In this document: in pieces, positions 1 to 8,316 of the stretch
Position numbering within the stretch: position 1 is the first letter of the stretch
Layout: every line of letters starts with the position of its first letter
Origin: CAVRCA01 sp963719345
GTDB lineage: Bacteria; Pseudomonadota; Alphaproteobacteria; Acetobacterales; Acetobacteraceae
DNA length: 64,000 nucleotides
NCBI GenBank assembly: GCA_963719345.1
Contig: CAVRCA010000007.1
Location: forward strand, 62,001 to 126,000
Direction: 5' to 3'
Made by a program: the position numbers and the translations under genes
Notes under the pieces: generated by a model
Told to the model about the DNA's origin: nothing
Seen by the model: the letters and a program-made list of their open reading frames with translations, nothing else
Database searches by the model: none

Positions 1-1183
1 CGCGCCTGGCACATCCTGCGTCATCTGATGCGGTCGCACCGCGTGTTCGTCGGCTGCCTGCTCGATGATCCGGCCGAACTCGGTGCATGTGCCGTCGCTG
101 CGCGCCCGCTGCGCCGAGCTCGCATGCTTCCCGCTCGATCCGCGCCGGCAGAAACTCCGCGCTCTCGCCCGGCTGCGGCCCGGCCGCCCGCTCACGCTCG
201 ACTATTTCGACAACGCGCCGCTCCGGCAATGGGTCCGCGCGACGGTCGAGCGCGAGCGCATCGGCCGCGTTTTTGTTTTCTGCTCGGCGATGGCGCCCTA
301 CGTGATGGACCTGCATGGAACCCGCCGCGTACTCGATCTGATCGACGTCGATTCGTCGAAATGGACCGAGTACGCCGGACGCTCACCACTCCCGATGCGC
401 TGGATCTGGGCGCGCGAAGGTCGTACTCTGCTGACTTTCGAGCGTGAGGCGGTGCAGCGGTTCGACCGCGCGCTGTTCGTTTCCGAGCACGAGTGCAATC
501 ACTTTCAAGCTCTGGCACCGGAGACCTTGGAAAAGACCGGTTTCATCTGCAATGGGGTCGATGCCGAGATTTTCTCGCCCGGTCTCGACGTAGCCGATCC
601 GTTTCAGGAGCATGGCCAAGCGATCGTGTTCACCGGCGCGATGGATTATCGCCCCAACATCGACGCGGTGGCATGGTTCGCCCGCGAGGTGCTGCCGAAG
701 GTGCGAGCGGGCCGCCCGGACGCGCACTTCTGGATCGTCGGCGCGAACCCGTCCGATGAAGTGCGTCGGCTCGCCCGCGTCGAGGGCGTGCATGTCACTG
801 GACGGGTGCCCGACACGCGGCCCTACCTCGCCCATGCCGATGTCGTGGTCGCGCCGCTGCGGATCGCACGCGGCATCCAGAACAAGGTGCTGGAAGCGAT
901 GGCCATGGCGCGCCCGGTGGTCGCCAGCCCACAGGCTTTCGAGGGCGTACGGGCCGAGCCGGGCCATGATCTGCTGCTCGCCGACACCGCCCAGGCAATG
1001 GCGGATCGTGTCGCGGACGTGCTCGACGGATTGCATCCGACGCTCGGCCCGAACGCCCGATGCGCGATGCTGGCGCATCATGACTGGAACGCCACGCTTG
1101 CCCCCCTAGAGCGGCTTTGGGAACCGCGCCCCGACACCGCGGCCATGACCAAGCCGAGCGCCCATGCCGAGGTCGCCTCCTGA
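1..1183 (+). CDS. Glycosyltransferase of the PEP-CTERM/exosortase-associated Stp1 type (5' end outside window, frame break near 82)
   Basis: GT4-like sugar transferase expected to act at the cytoplasmic membrane in exopolysaccharide synthesis. The upstream part reads in frame 1 from the window edge (WHILRHLMRSHRVFVGC then LLDDPAEL), and the rest reads in frame 2 from VHVPSLRARCAELACFPLDP to the stop. One extra G at about position 82 separates them. The C-terminal Rossmann half shows VFTGAMDYRPNIDA, FWIVGANP, and the acceptor/donor loop IQNKVLEAMAMARPVVAS, all typical of the family that accompanies XrtA. The stop overlaps the xrtA start (TGATG), so the two genes are translationally coupled. 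The true start lies left of the window. The indel is probably a sequence error, because the protein is otherwise well conserved. Confidence 0.85.
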
Positions 1184-2715
1184 TGGGCGGCGCAGTTTCG
1201 GTGGCCGCGCTGCCGCGCGTCGGCAGGAGCACGACGCTGGCCCTGCTCGCCGGCCTCGGCGTGCTGGGTCTGATTTTCCACGACGAAATTGCCGCCGCCG
1301 TTGGCGTCTGGGTGGCTTCCACCGCCTACAATCATTGCTTTCTCGTGCTGCCGATCGCCGCCTACATGGTCTGGGACCGACGGGCGAGCCTGGCCGGCGT
1401 GCCGGTCCGGCCGATGCCCTGGGTGGCATTCGCCGCATTTCCCGTCGGCGCCGTGTGGCTGGTCGCGGACCGGCTCGGCATCATGGAAGGACGCCAGCTC
1501 GCGGCGATGGGCCTGGTCGAGCTGCTGGTGCTGGCGATCCTGGGCTGGCGGATGTACGGCCGCCTCGCCGCGCCGTTGCTCTACCTTTTCTTCCTGGTGC
1601 CGTTCGGCGGGTTCCTGGTTCCGTGGCTGCAGACCATCACGACCCGGTTCATCGATTTCGGTCTCAGCCTGACCTCACTGCCCTATTTCATCGACAACTA
1701 CGTGATCGAGATCCCGGAAGGCACGTTCTTCGTCGCCGAGGCGTGCGCCGGCCTGCGCTTCCTGATCGCGTCGATCGCCTTCGGCGTCCTCTATGCCGTG
1801 TTGATCTATCGCAGCTGGCTCCGACGGGCGGTCTTCATCGCGGTGTCGATCGTGGTTCCGGTCGTCGCCAACGGGCTGCGCGGCCTTGGCATCGTCTGGC
1901 TGGGGCACCTGATGGGCAGCGCCCAGGCGGCGGCCGCCGATCACCTCGTCTACGGCTGGATCTTCTTTTCGGCGGTCATCCTGCTGCTCGTGCTGCTCGG
2001 ATTGCCGTTCCGTCAAGACATCGCGGCAGCTGATGTTCCCGCGGCGGCGCGGCCCGTCGCCATACCGTCACCTCCTGCCTCCCCCGGTGCGTCGCTGAGG
2101 GCGGCCGGCTTGCTCGCCGGCGTGGCGCTGCTCGGTCCGCTCGTGGCCGGATGGCTCGACCGATCGGCTGCCGGCGCAGCCCCGGTCATGCCGCCAGCCC
2201 GCATCGCCGGCTGCAAGGTCACCCCGTCCACCGTGGGACTGCGCGGCGGCATTTTGGAAGAATTCTCCTGCGAACAGGGCGCGATCCTGCTGCGGATCGC
2301 GCTGTTCGGGCCGCGCACCAGTCCCGGCCTGCTCATCGCCGAGCAGCGACGCTTGACGGAGCAGGCCGACGGGGCCGAAGTCGAGCTGTCCCGGCTCGAT
2401 GTGCCTGGCAGCGACGTGCCTTGGCGTCTGGCGGTGGCCAGCGAACCGTCGCCGGGTGCGGCGGTATCCGCGTTGTGGATCGACGGGCAGCCGGTGACGG
2501 GCGGCGTGAGGACGCGCCTGGAGCAAGCGCTGAACAGCCTGCGCGGCGGTCGCTACGCCCCGGTGATCGTCGCGGCGGCGCTGAACTTCGACGTGGCGGA
2601 GCCGGGACCGCGACGCGATTGGCCGGAGGAGCGGTTGCGCTCCTTCCTGGCAAGCCACGCCGACCTGTCGGCGGTCGTCCGCGATCTCACCGCTCCTGCC
2701 GACGCGAAACGCTGA
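1183..2715 (+). CDS. xrtA: Exosortase A with C-terminal EpsI-like domain
   Basis: Polytopic membrane transpeptidase-like enzyme that processes PEP-CTERM proteins in organisms with this exopolysaccharide system. The first ~295 residues are a hydrophobic exosortase core with the expected catalytic set: Cys188 in EACAGLRF, Arg233 in NGLRG and His254 in ADHLVYGW. After a proline-rich linker (about 300-325) and another membrane segment comes a soluble EpsI-like domain (about 345-510) with a CKV...CEQG cysteine pair. I chose ATG 1183 because it overlaps the upstream stop as TGATG and precedes the first membrane segment. At 510 aa it has the length of XrtA-EpsI fusions. No obvious PEP-CTERM substrate is encoded in this window. 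The 3' end overlaps the convergent glycosyltransferase by 29 bp. Confidence 0.9.
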   Translation: MGGAVSVAALPRVGRSTTLALLAGLGVLGLIFHDEIAAAVGVWVASTAYNHCFLVLPIAAYMVWDRRASLAGVPVRPMPWVAFAAFPVGAVWLVADRLGIMEGRQLAAMGLVELLVLAILGWRMYGRLAAPLLYLFFLVPFGGFLVPWLQTITTRFIDFGLSLTSLPYFIDNYVIEIPEGTFFVAEACAGLRFLIASIAFGVLYAVLIYRSWLRRAVFIAVSIVVPVVANGLRGLGIVWLGHLMGSAQAAAADHLVYGWIFFSAVILLLVLLGLPFRQDIAAADVPAAARPVAIPSPPASPGASLRAAGLLAGVALLGPLVAGWLDRSAAGAAPVMPPARIAGCKVTPSTVGLRGGILEEFSCEQGAILLRIALFGPRTSPGLLIAEQRRLTEQADGAEVELSRLDVPGSDVPWRLAVASEPSPGAAVSALWIDGQPVTGGVRTRLEQALNSLRGGRYAPVIVAAALNFDVAEPGPRRDWPEERLRSFLASHADLSAVVRDLTAPADAKR

Positions 2716-3797
2716 GCGCGCCGGCCAGGATTGCGGCGAAGTCGGCCGTCATCCGCTCGATGGTGAAGCGTCGCTCCACCTCGGCCCGGTTCGCCGCCCC
2801 GAGACGCCGGCGCAGCGCAACGTCCGCCACCAGGGTCCGCAACGCCGCGTGCAAGGCGTCATCGTCATCGCGCGGCACGATGAACCGGCGGTTGTCGGGA
2901 TGCACCATCGTCGCGATGTCGCCGACATCGGTCCCCGCCACCGGCAGCCGGGCGGACATCGCTTCCAGTACGGCATACGGCATCTGTTCGGTATCGGAAC
3001 TGATGGCGAAGACGTCGAATGCTCCCATGATCAGTTCCGGAGCCCGCACATGGCCGGTGAACGTGACCCGCTCCTGCTGCCCCAACTCGGCGGCGAGGGC
3101 GCGCAAGTGGCCGGCATCCGGGCCGTCGCCGCAGATCACCAGCCGCGCCCTGCCTTCAAGGCGTGCGAACGCCCGCAGCAAGCGGCCGATATTCTTCTCC
3201 GGGCGCAACGGCGCGAACGCACCGATCACACACGCCGCATCGCTCGGAAACCAGCCAGCCGCATCCGGGAGCGCGTCAAAGCGATGCGAGTCAATGCCGT
3301 TCGGGATGTAACTGACCCGATCCGGCGCAAGCCGCCAGACGCCGACGGCGATCTGCGCCAGGGTCTGCGATGGCACGACGATGGCCGAGCGGCGAAGCAC
3401 CGCCCGGCGGGTCAGCACTCGACGGGTGAATTGGCGATCGGCCTCCGCCACCCCAAAACCGTCCTCGAGATGCACGTGCGGCAGCCCCAAGCCCAGCCGG
3501 TTCACGATCGCCCATTCGATCGAGCCCCAATTGTAGGTAACCAGCGCATCCGGCGCGACGGCGCGGATCGCGCCATGCATAGGCGCGCACCGCCGCCAGG
3601 CCCGTGCGACGCGGAACCGGATGCAGGCACGCTTCGACATCAGCGCCGAGCAGGGCGAGTGCGTTGTCGCGCCCGTCCAGGCTGACCAGGGTGTGCCGGT
3701 ACTCGCGTCCCAGCCGGTTGGCGATGGTTGCGAATCGGGTCTGCTGACCGCCGATGGCAAAGCTCGGAAATACGTGCAGGAGCGCCCCGGACCGCAC
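2687..3797 (-). CDS. GT4 family glycosyltransferase (frame break near 3580)
   Basis: Predicted cytoplasmic GT-B glycosyltransferase of the exopolysaccharide block. The N-terminal part starts at GTG 3797, preceded by AGGTAGGA, and reads HVFPSFAIGGQQTRFATIANRLG, the 'GG' donor-site loop typical of GT4. Around 3575-3585 the reading frame changes, and the remainder continues as IRAVAPDALVTYNWGSIEWA, VSYIPNGID, VIGAFAPLRPEKN, LVICGDGPDAGHL and the donor-binding segment EQMPYAVLEAMSARLPV. The whole span is 1111 bp, one base more than a multiple of three, which fits a single inserted base. It stands on the opposite strand to xrtA and divergently from the FemAB gene at 3854. The sugar donor and acceptor cannot be told from sequence. 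Confidence 0.82.
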
Positions 3798-3853
3798 GCG
3801 TCCTACCTTTCCGGCTGCCGCGAAGGGTCCCGAACAACACGGGCGCGCACGGC

Positions 3854-4891
3854 ATGACGGCGGAGATCACGCTGCGACCGTCGCCCGGGCTGGCGCAGCT
3901 TGAGCGGGTTTGGTGTGAACTCGAGTCGCGTGCCGATGCATCGTTCTTTCAGAGCTGGGCATGGGTCGGCTGCCTCGCCGAGCAGCGTTTTGACCGACCT
4001 TGGCTGCTCGAAGCGCGGCAGGGCCGCGAGGTCGTGGCATTGGCGTTGTGCAACCATCGACGCGGCACGCTGCTGCTCAACGAAACCGGCCGACGAGGCT
4101 GGGACGCCGTGTTCGTCGAGCACAACGGCATCCTCGCTGCGCTCGGCGTGGACGACCAGCGCACGCTGCGGGCGAGCTGCTTGCGCGCGCTTGCCCGGCG
4201 GAGGCTTGTGCTGAGCGGGGTCGATGACGCTCACCTGCAAGCCGCGCGCGATCTGCCGGGGTTTGCGCAGGTCCGGCAGACACGGCGCGCACCCTGGGCC
4301 GATCTGACCAAGCCGGGACCGTATCTCGACACACTGAGCGCCAACACGCGTTATCAGATCCGTCGCTCCGACCGTACCTATGGCGACCGGGGTCCGTTGC
4401 GCATCGAGCGGGCAGAAACCGTGGCGGACGCGCATCGGTTTCTCGGCGATCTCGCGGTTCTGCATCAACGCACATGGCGGAGCCGTGGCCGGCCCGGCGC
4501 GTTCGCCAACCCCGACTTCGTGCGGTTCCATCACGCGCTGATCGATCGCACGATGCCCGGCCGCGCCATCGATCTGCTGCGCATCACGGCGGGGGGCACG
4601 ACGGTCGGCTACCTGCATAACTTCGTCCATCGTGGGCGTGTATCCGCCTACCAGAGCGGCTTCGACTACGCGACTGCCGGACCACATGGCAAACCCGGGC
4701 TGACCAGCCACCGCCTTGCGATCGAGATGTATCGCTCGGAGGGGATGACAGCCTACGATTTCCTCGCCGGTGACGATCGCTACAAGACAAGCCTGGCGAC
4801 CGCATCGGCCGCCCTGCATTGGATCGAGTACGCACCCCGCTTTTCGGCGGCGTGGCTCGCGGCGCGGGCGCGCCACCTGCTCGGCCGGTGA
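3854..4891 (+). CDS. FemAB-like GNAT-fold acyltransferase (polysaccharide-associated)
   Basis: A 345-aa soluble protein of the FemAB/GNAT superfamily seen in exosortase-type exopolysaccharide clusters. An N-terminal lobe (about 1-150, with SFFQSWAWVGC) is followed by LSANTRYQIRRSDRTY, the usual 'N-R-R' helix, and the acetyl-transferase core with FHHALIDR, GYLHNFVHRGRVSAYQSGF and, near the end, AYDFLAGDDRYKTSLAT. That last DFLaGd-YK pattern is diagnostic for this group. ATG 3854 was chosen. It lies divergently from the GT4 gene at 2687-3797 with 56 bp between starts, so the two may share a promoter region. The acyl donor and substrate are unknown. Related proteins are assumed to acylate or aminoacylate a polysaccharide or envelope precursor. 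Confidence 0.8.
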   Translation: MTAEITLRPSPGLAQLERVWCELESRADASFFQSWAWVGCLAEQRFDRPWLLEARQGREVVALALCNHRRGTLLLNETGRRGWDAVFVEHNGILAALGVDDQRTLRASCLRALARRRLVLSGVDDAHLQAARDLPGFAQVRQTRRAPWADLTKPGPYLDTLSANTRYQIRRSDRTYGDRGPLRIERAETVADAHRFLGDLAVLHQRTWRSRGRPGAFANPDFVRFHHALIDRTMPGRAIDLLRITAGGTTVGYLHNFVHRGRVSAYQSGFDYATAGPHGKPGLTSHRLAIEMYRSEGMTAYDFLAGDDRYKTSLATASAALHWIEYAPRFSAAWLAARARHLLGR

Positions 4892-4901
4892 GCCGGAGCG
4901 G

Positions 4902-6080
4902 TCACGCCGGCGACACGGCGACGCGCGGGCCGGCGGCAGCGCTGCTGCTGGCGAGGTCACGCTGCGCCAGCGCCACCACGCGGTCGGCGTTGCCGCGCCA
5001 CGTGTAGTCCCGCTCATCGAGTTCCCGGCGCGCCGCGGCGCCGAGACGCTGACGCAGGTCAGGATCGCCGATCAGCCGCTGGATCGCCTGCCACATCGCA
5101 TCCGGCGCGACCGGATCGAAGAGCAGGGCGGTTCGGCCGTCGGCAAGGATCTCGCGGATGTTCGGCTGATCCGGTGCGACGATCGCGCGGGCCGCCGCCA
5201 TGTAATCGAAAACCTTCAGCGGCGAGGCGTAGGCGACGACCTTCGGTTGCAGGGCAATGTCGAAACCCGCCACAAGGCCGGGGACATCGTGCGGCGGGGC
5301 GATACCGGTGAACGTCACCCGGTCCTGAACGCCGAGGGTCGCCGTCAGGGCTTCGAGTTCGGCCCGCGCCGGACCGTCCCCGACGATGACGAGGCGCACC
5401 GGCGGCGAGCCCGCATGCGTCGCGATTGCCCGGATGACCGCATCGAGCCCGTGCCAGGACCGGACGAAACCCACGAAGCCCAACACGACCGGGTCGGCGT
5501 CACGCCGGCGCGGCGGCGGCGAGGGCGCGCGTGACGAATTGATCCCGTTGGGAATGACTTCGACACGGCCCCGCGCCGCGCCGCGCGCAACGATCCGGCT
5601 TTTCAGCACCTCGGTCACGGCCAGCACCCGATCCGCCGATCGCCAGGTCCACCTTTCGAGTGCATGAGCCAGCCGCCGCAGCCGAAGATTGCCGTAGCGT
5701 ACCCGCTCTTCGGCGATCGGCGCGTTGACCTCGAGATAGAACGGAACCCGATGCCGCCGGGCAGCCATGGCGCCAGCCAGGTAGTAGAGATTGTAGCGCT
5801 CGTAGATGAGGTCCGGCCTGAACGCGCGGCAGGCGCGGTGCAGCCGCCGATATGACGGCAGATTGTAGGCAAGCTCCGCCGCCTCGCCGACGACGCCGGG
5901 AAGCGATGCGCGCAGCCACGCGACCAGTCGGCTTTCGCCGCCGAAATCGTCTGCTTGGTAAAAGCCGGGCCCGACCACCAGCACCTCGTGCCCGACTTGG
6001 CGGAAGGCAGCGACGAGCTCTTCCACATGCACGCTCTGGCCGTCACGGGACTGGATGCGGTGGCTGTAGAGGATACGCAT
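4902..6080 (-). CDS. GT4 family glycosyltransferase
   Basis: Intact 392-aa GT-B enzyme. The N-terminal domain begins MRILYSHRIQSRDGQSVH, where the loop RDGQSVHVEEL replaces the usual GGxxxH acceptor loop. ERYNLYYLAGAMAARRH follows. The C-terminal domain has VIPNGINSS, LGFVGFVRSWHGLD, LVIVGDGPARAEL, VTFTGIAPPHDVP and the donor-site segment SPLKVFDYMAAARAIVAPD. Residues 190-200 are rich in proline and arginine, probably a linker. The start codon overlaps the stop of the upstream FemAB-like gene by one base (TGATG on the minus strand), so these two and the epimerase form an operon transcribed right to left. The function is inferred to be sugar addition during exopolysaccharide assembly. Confidence 0.88.
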   Translation of the reverse strand: MRILYSHRIQSRDGQSVHVEELVAAFRQVGHEVLVVGPGFYQADDFGGESRLVAWLRASLPGVVGEAAELAYNLPSYRRLHRACRAFRPDLIYERYNLYYLAGAMAARRHRVPFYLEVNAPIAEERVRYGNLRLRRLAHALERWTWRSADRVLAVTEVLKSRIVARGAARGRVEVIPNGINSSRAPSPPPRRRDADPVVLGFVGFVRSWHGLDAVIRAIATHAGSPPVRLVIVGDGPARAELEALTATLGVQDRVTFTGIAPPHDVPGLVAGFDIALQPKVVAYASPLKVFDYMAAARAIVAPDQPNIREILADGRTALLFDPVAPDAMWQAIQRLIGDPDLRQRLGAAARRELDERDYTWRGNADRVVALAQRDLASSSAAAGPRVAVSPA

Positions 6081-7204
6081 CAGGCCGGCTGCTCCACCGC
6101 GCCAGCCGGCCGAAGCAACGACAGCGCCACCCGACGGCCCCGCCCGAGGACTTGACGGCCCAGTGCCGCCATCCCGCGCGGATGCAACGGATTGATCAGC
6201 AGCACGCCGATCCGCTGGCGTCGCTCGCTCGCCCAGAGCCGTTTATACGGGTCGTCGCCGCGGCCGAAATCGACGGTTCTCACGTGCTCCGCATCGAGCA
6301 GGCGGCGCAGCATCACGGCGGTCAGGACGGTGCCGGGCGACATCGGCTTGCAGGCCTCGTCGTGCGCCAGCTTGAGCACCGTGGCGTGGCCGTCCGCGAC
6401 GATCCAGAACTGGGCGGCGATCGGCGTCTCGGCCAGGCGCAGGATGCCGAGGCGAAGCTGTCCGGAGGGCGCAGTGTGCCGCATGAGGGCGGCGTTGAAG
6501 TCGGGGAACGGCTCCGGTTCCTTCCAGCTCCGCCGATACACGGCCTCGAACGCCGCGATGCCGGCCTCCAGCCCCTCCGGACCGGCGATGATCTCGATAC
6601 GCGCCTGCGGATCACGCTCGAAGCGCGCGAGTTTGCGGCGCACCGTCTGGCGCAGCGCCCCAGGACGCGTTTCCAGGTAGGCGCGCCAGGACAGGCCGGC
6701 GACGGATTGCCGCCAGTTGCCGAAATGGTCGAAGCGGCTGACGATCAACCCCGCGCGTTGCACCCCTTCGAGCAGCGGCGCCAGTTGCGGTGAGGCGGGG
6801 TCGAGCGCGTCCAGCCGGACGGTCACGGCGGGTCGGCAGAAGCGCCCGAGCGCAAACCCCGCCAAGCGGATCGCCGTCCGGTCGAGGTCGGGCGCGAGCA
6901 GCGGCCCGTAGAGGCACGTATAGGGCGTCGTCAGGCCGTGCACCTGCCCGTCGGCCTCACGCCGCAGCGGAAAGATCGCGGCGGGTCCACTCCGGTCGTT
7001 CCAGACCGCAAAACAGGGCCGCGCACCGGGTGCCATGCCGCTGTCGACGACGGTGCGATACCAGGTTGGACTGGAGGACAGGCCGCCCGTCGCCGCGGCG
7101 AAGCGGCCCTCGCGATCCCGCATGCAGTCGTCCGGATCGGCGAAGATCGTTAGGCCGGTCCGGTCTTGGGGCCCGTGGTCTTGGCGCATCTGGCCGCAGC
7201 GCAT
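6080..7204 (-). CDS. FemAB-like GNAT-fold acyltransferase
   Basis: A 374-aa GNAT/FemAB protein, middle gene of the minus-strand operon epimerase-FemAB-GT4. Visible elements are SSPTWYRTVVDSG near the N-terminus, RQTVRRKLARFERDP (the basic helix of the fold, about 185-200), EAVYRRSWKEPEPFPDFNAAL, AAQFWIVADGHATVLKLAHD, and the late core segment VDFGRGDDPYKRLWAS that matches the DFgrGDdpYK signature of this family. It is a distant paralogue of the protein at 3854. The ATG at 7204 directly abuts the stop of the epimerase gene. An internal start about 27 codons downstream (MRDREGRF) is also possible, because the first residues are polar and not conserved-looking. The substrate is unknown. Confidence 0.8.
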   Translation of the reverse strand: MRCGQMRQDHGPQDRTGLTIFADPDDCMRDREGRFAAATGGLSSSPTWYRTVVDSGMAPGARPCFAVWNDRSGPAAIFPLRREADGQVHGLTTPYTCLYGPLLAPDLDRTAIRLAGFALGRFCRPAVTVRLDALDPASPQLAPLLEGVQRAGLIVSRFDHFGNWRQSVAGLSWRAYLETRPGALRQTVRRKLARFERDPQARIEIIAGPEGLEAGIAAFEAVYRRSWKEPEPFPDFNAALMRHTAPSGQLRLGILRLAETPIAAQFWIVADGHATVLKLAHDEACKPMSPGTVLTAVMLRRLLDAEHVRTVDFGRGDDPYKRLWASERRQRIGVLLINPLHPRGMAALGRQVLGRGRRVALSLLRPAGAVEQPA

Positions 7205-8170
7205 TCAGGCGGCTCGGCGTTCTTGCTTCATCCAGGAGAGGACCTGCTCCAGACCGACGCGCAACGGCGTCGACCCGCTGATCCCGAGCGTCTGCCGGAG
7301 CAGGCGCGGCGAACCCAGCGAGGCACGTACCTCACCAGCGCGGGGTGGCTTGTAGAACGCCTGGGCCGGTCTGCCGCTCAGTCCCTCGACGGTCCGCAGC
7401 AACTGTCGGATCGAGACCGGGGCTCCGGTGCAGACGTTGAGCACGGGAGGGAATGCAGCGGGCGCTGACGCCACCGCGGCGGACCGCATGGCGCCGAGCA
7501 GCGCCTGGACGACGTCGTCGACATAGACGAAATCGCGTGTCTGCTGGCCATCGCCGTAGATCGTCACCGGCTCGCCCCGCAGCATCCGGTCGCAGAAGAT
7601 CGAGATCACCCCGGAGTACGGCGAGCGCGGGTCCTGACGCGGCCCATAGACGTTGAAGAACCGCAGGCCGATCGTCGAGATGCCGTGGGTGAGCGTTGCC
7701 ACGCCGGCGTGCAGCTCGCAGGCGTGCTTGTCCGCCCCGTAGGCCGAGAGCGGCCGGGGTTGGGTCGCCTCCGCCAGCGGCAGATCGGTGCTGTCGCCGT
7801 ACACGGCGGCGGAGGACGCATAGACGAACGGCACGCCCGCCCGCCCGGTCCGCCGGCGGCGGATCGCGTCGAGCACGACGATCGTGCCGGTCAGGTTGGT
7901 GCGGTGACTGCCGAGCCAGTCGCGCTCGCCTCGCTCGACCGAGGCGATCGCCGCCAGATGATAGCAGCCGCTCACCCCCTCCAGCGCCCGCCCGACGATC
8001 TCGGGGTCGCCGATGTCGCCGCGGATGAACTCAACGCCTCCCGGCAGGTTGGCCAGGCAGCCGGTCGAGAGGTCGTCGAGCACCCGCACCCGGTGCTGGC
8101 CGCCCAGCAGGGCGCGGCAGAGATGGGACCCGATGAAGCCGGCTCCGCCTGTGACGAGAAAGGTCGCCAT
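7205..8170 (-). CDS. NAD-dependent sugar-nucleotide epimerase/dehydratase (UDP-glucose 4-epimerase-like)
   Basis: Extended short-chain dehydrogenase of 321 aa. The Rossmann motif GGAGFIGSH lies at the N-terminus. The active-site Ser is in VYASSAAVYG, and the Tyr/Lys pair in YGADKH. Further family marks are FFNVYGPRQDPRSPYSGVIS and IYGDGQQTRDFVYVDD. It probably makes an activated sugar (for example UDP-galactose or a uronic or dideoxy sugar) for the neighbouring glycosyltransferases. ATG 8170 is preceded by GGAG at good spacing. A TTG one codon earlier is less likely. It is the first gene of a three-gene minus-strand operon. The 146-bp gap to the RTX gene holds its promoter region; no clear -35/-10 pair could be fixed. 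Confidence 0.9.
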   Translation of the reverse strand: MATFLVTGGAGFIGSHLCRALLGGQHRVRVLDDLSTGCLANLPGGVEFIRGDIGDPEIVGRALEGVSGCYHLAAIASVERGERDWLGSHRTNLTGTIVVLDAIRRRRTGRAGVPFVYASSAAVYGDSTDLPLAEATQPRPLSAYGADKHACELHAGVATLTHGISTIGLRFFNVYGPRQDPRSPYSGVISIFCDRMLRGEPVTIYGDGQQTRDFVYVDDVVQALLGAMRSAAVASAPAAFPPVLNVCTGAPVSIRQLLRTVEGLSGRPAQAFYKPPRAGEVRASLGSPRLLRQTLGISGSTPLRVGLEQVLSWMKQERRAA

Positions 8171-8316
8171 CAAAACTCCTCGGCCGCCGCAAGGGCGTCT
8201 ACGCGATCAATGGGAATACAACCGACAAGGGAAAAACTTACCTCGTCGTAGCCAGACCAGAAGCTCGAAGCAACAACCATCGCGCGTTGCGCGAGCTGCA
8301 TGACGGCCAGCCGCCC

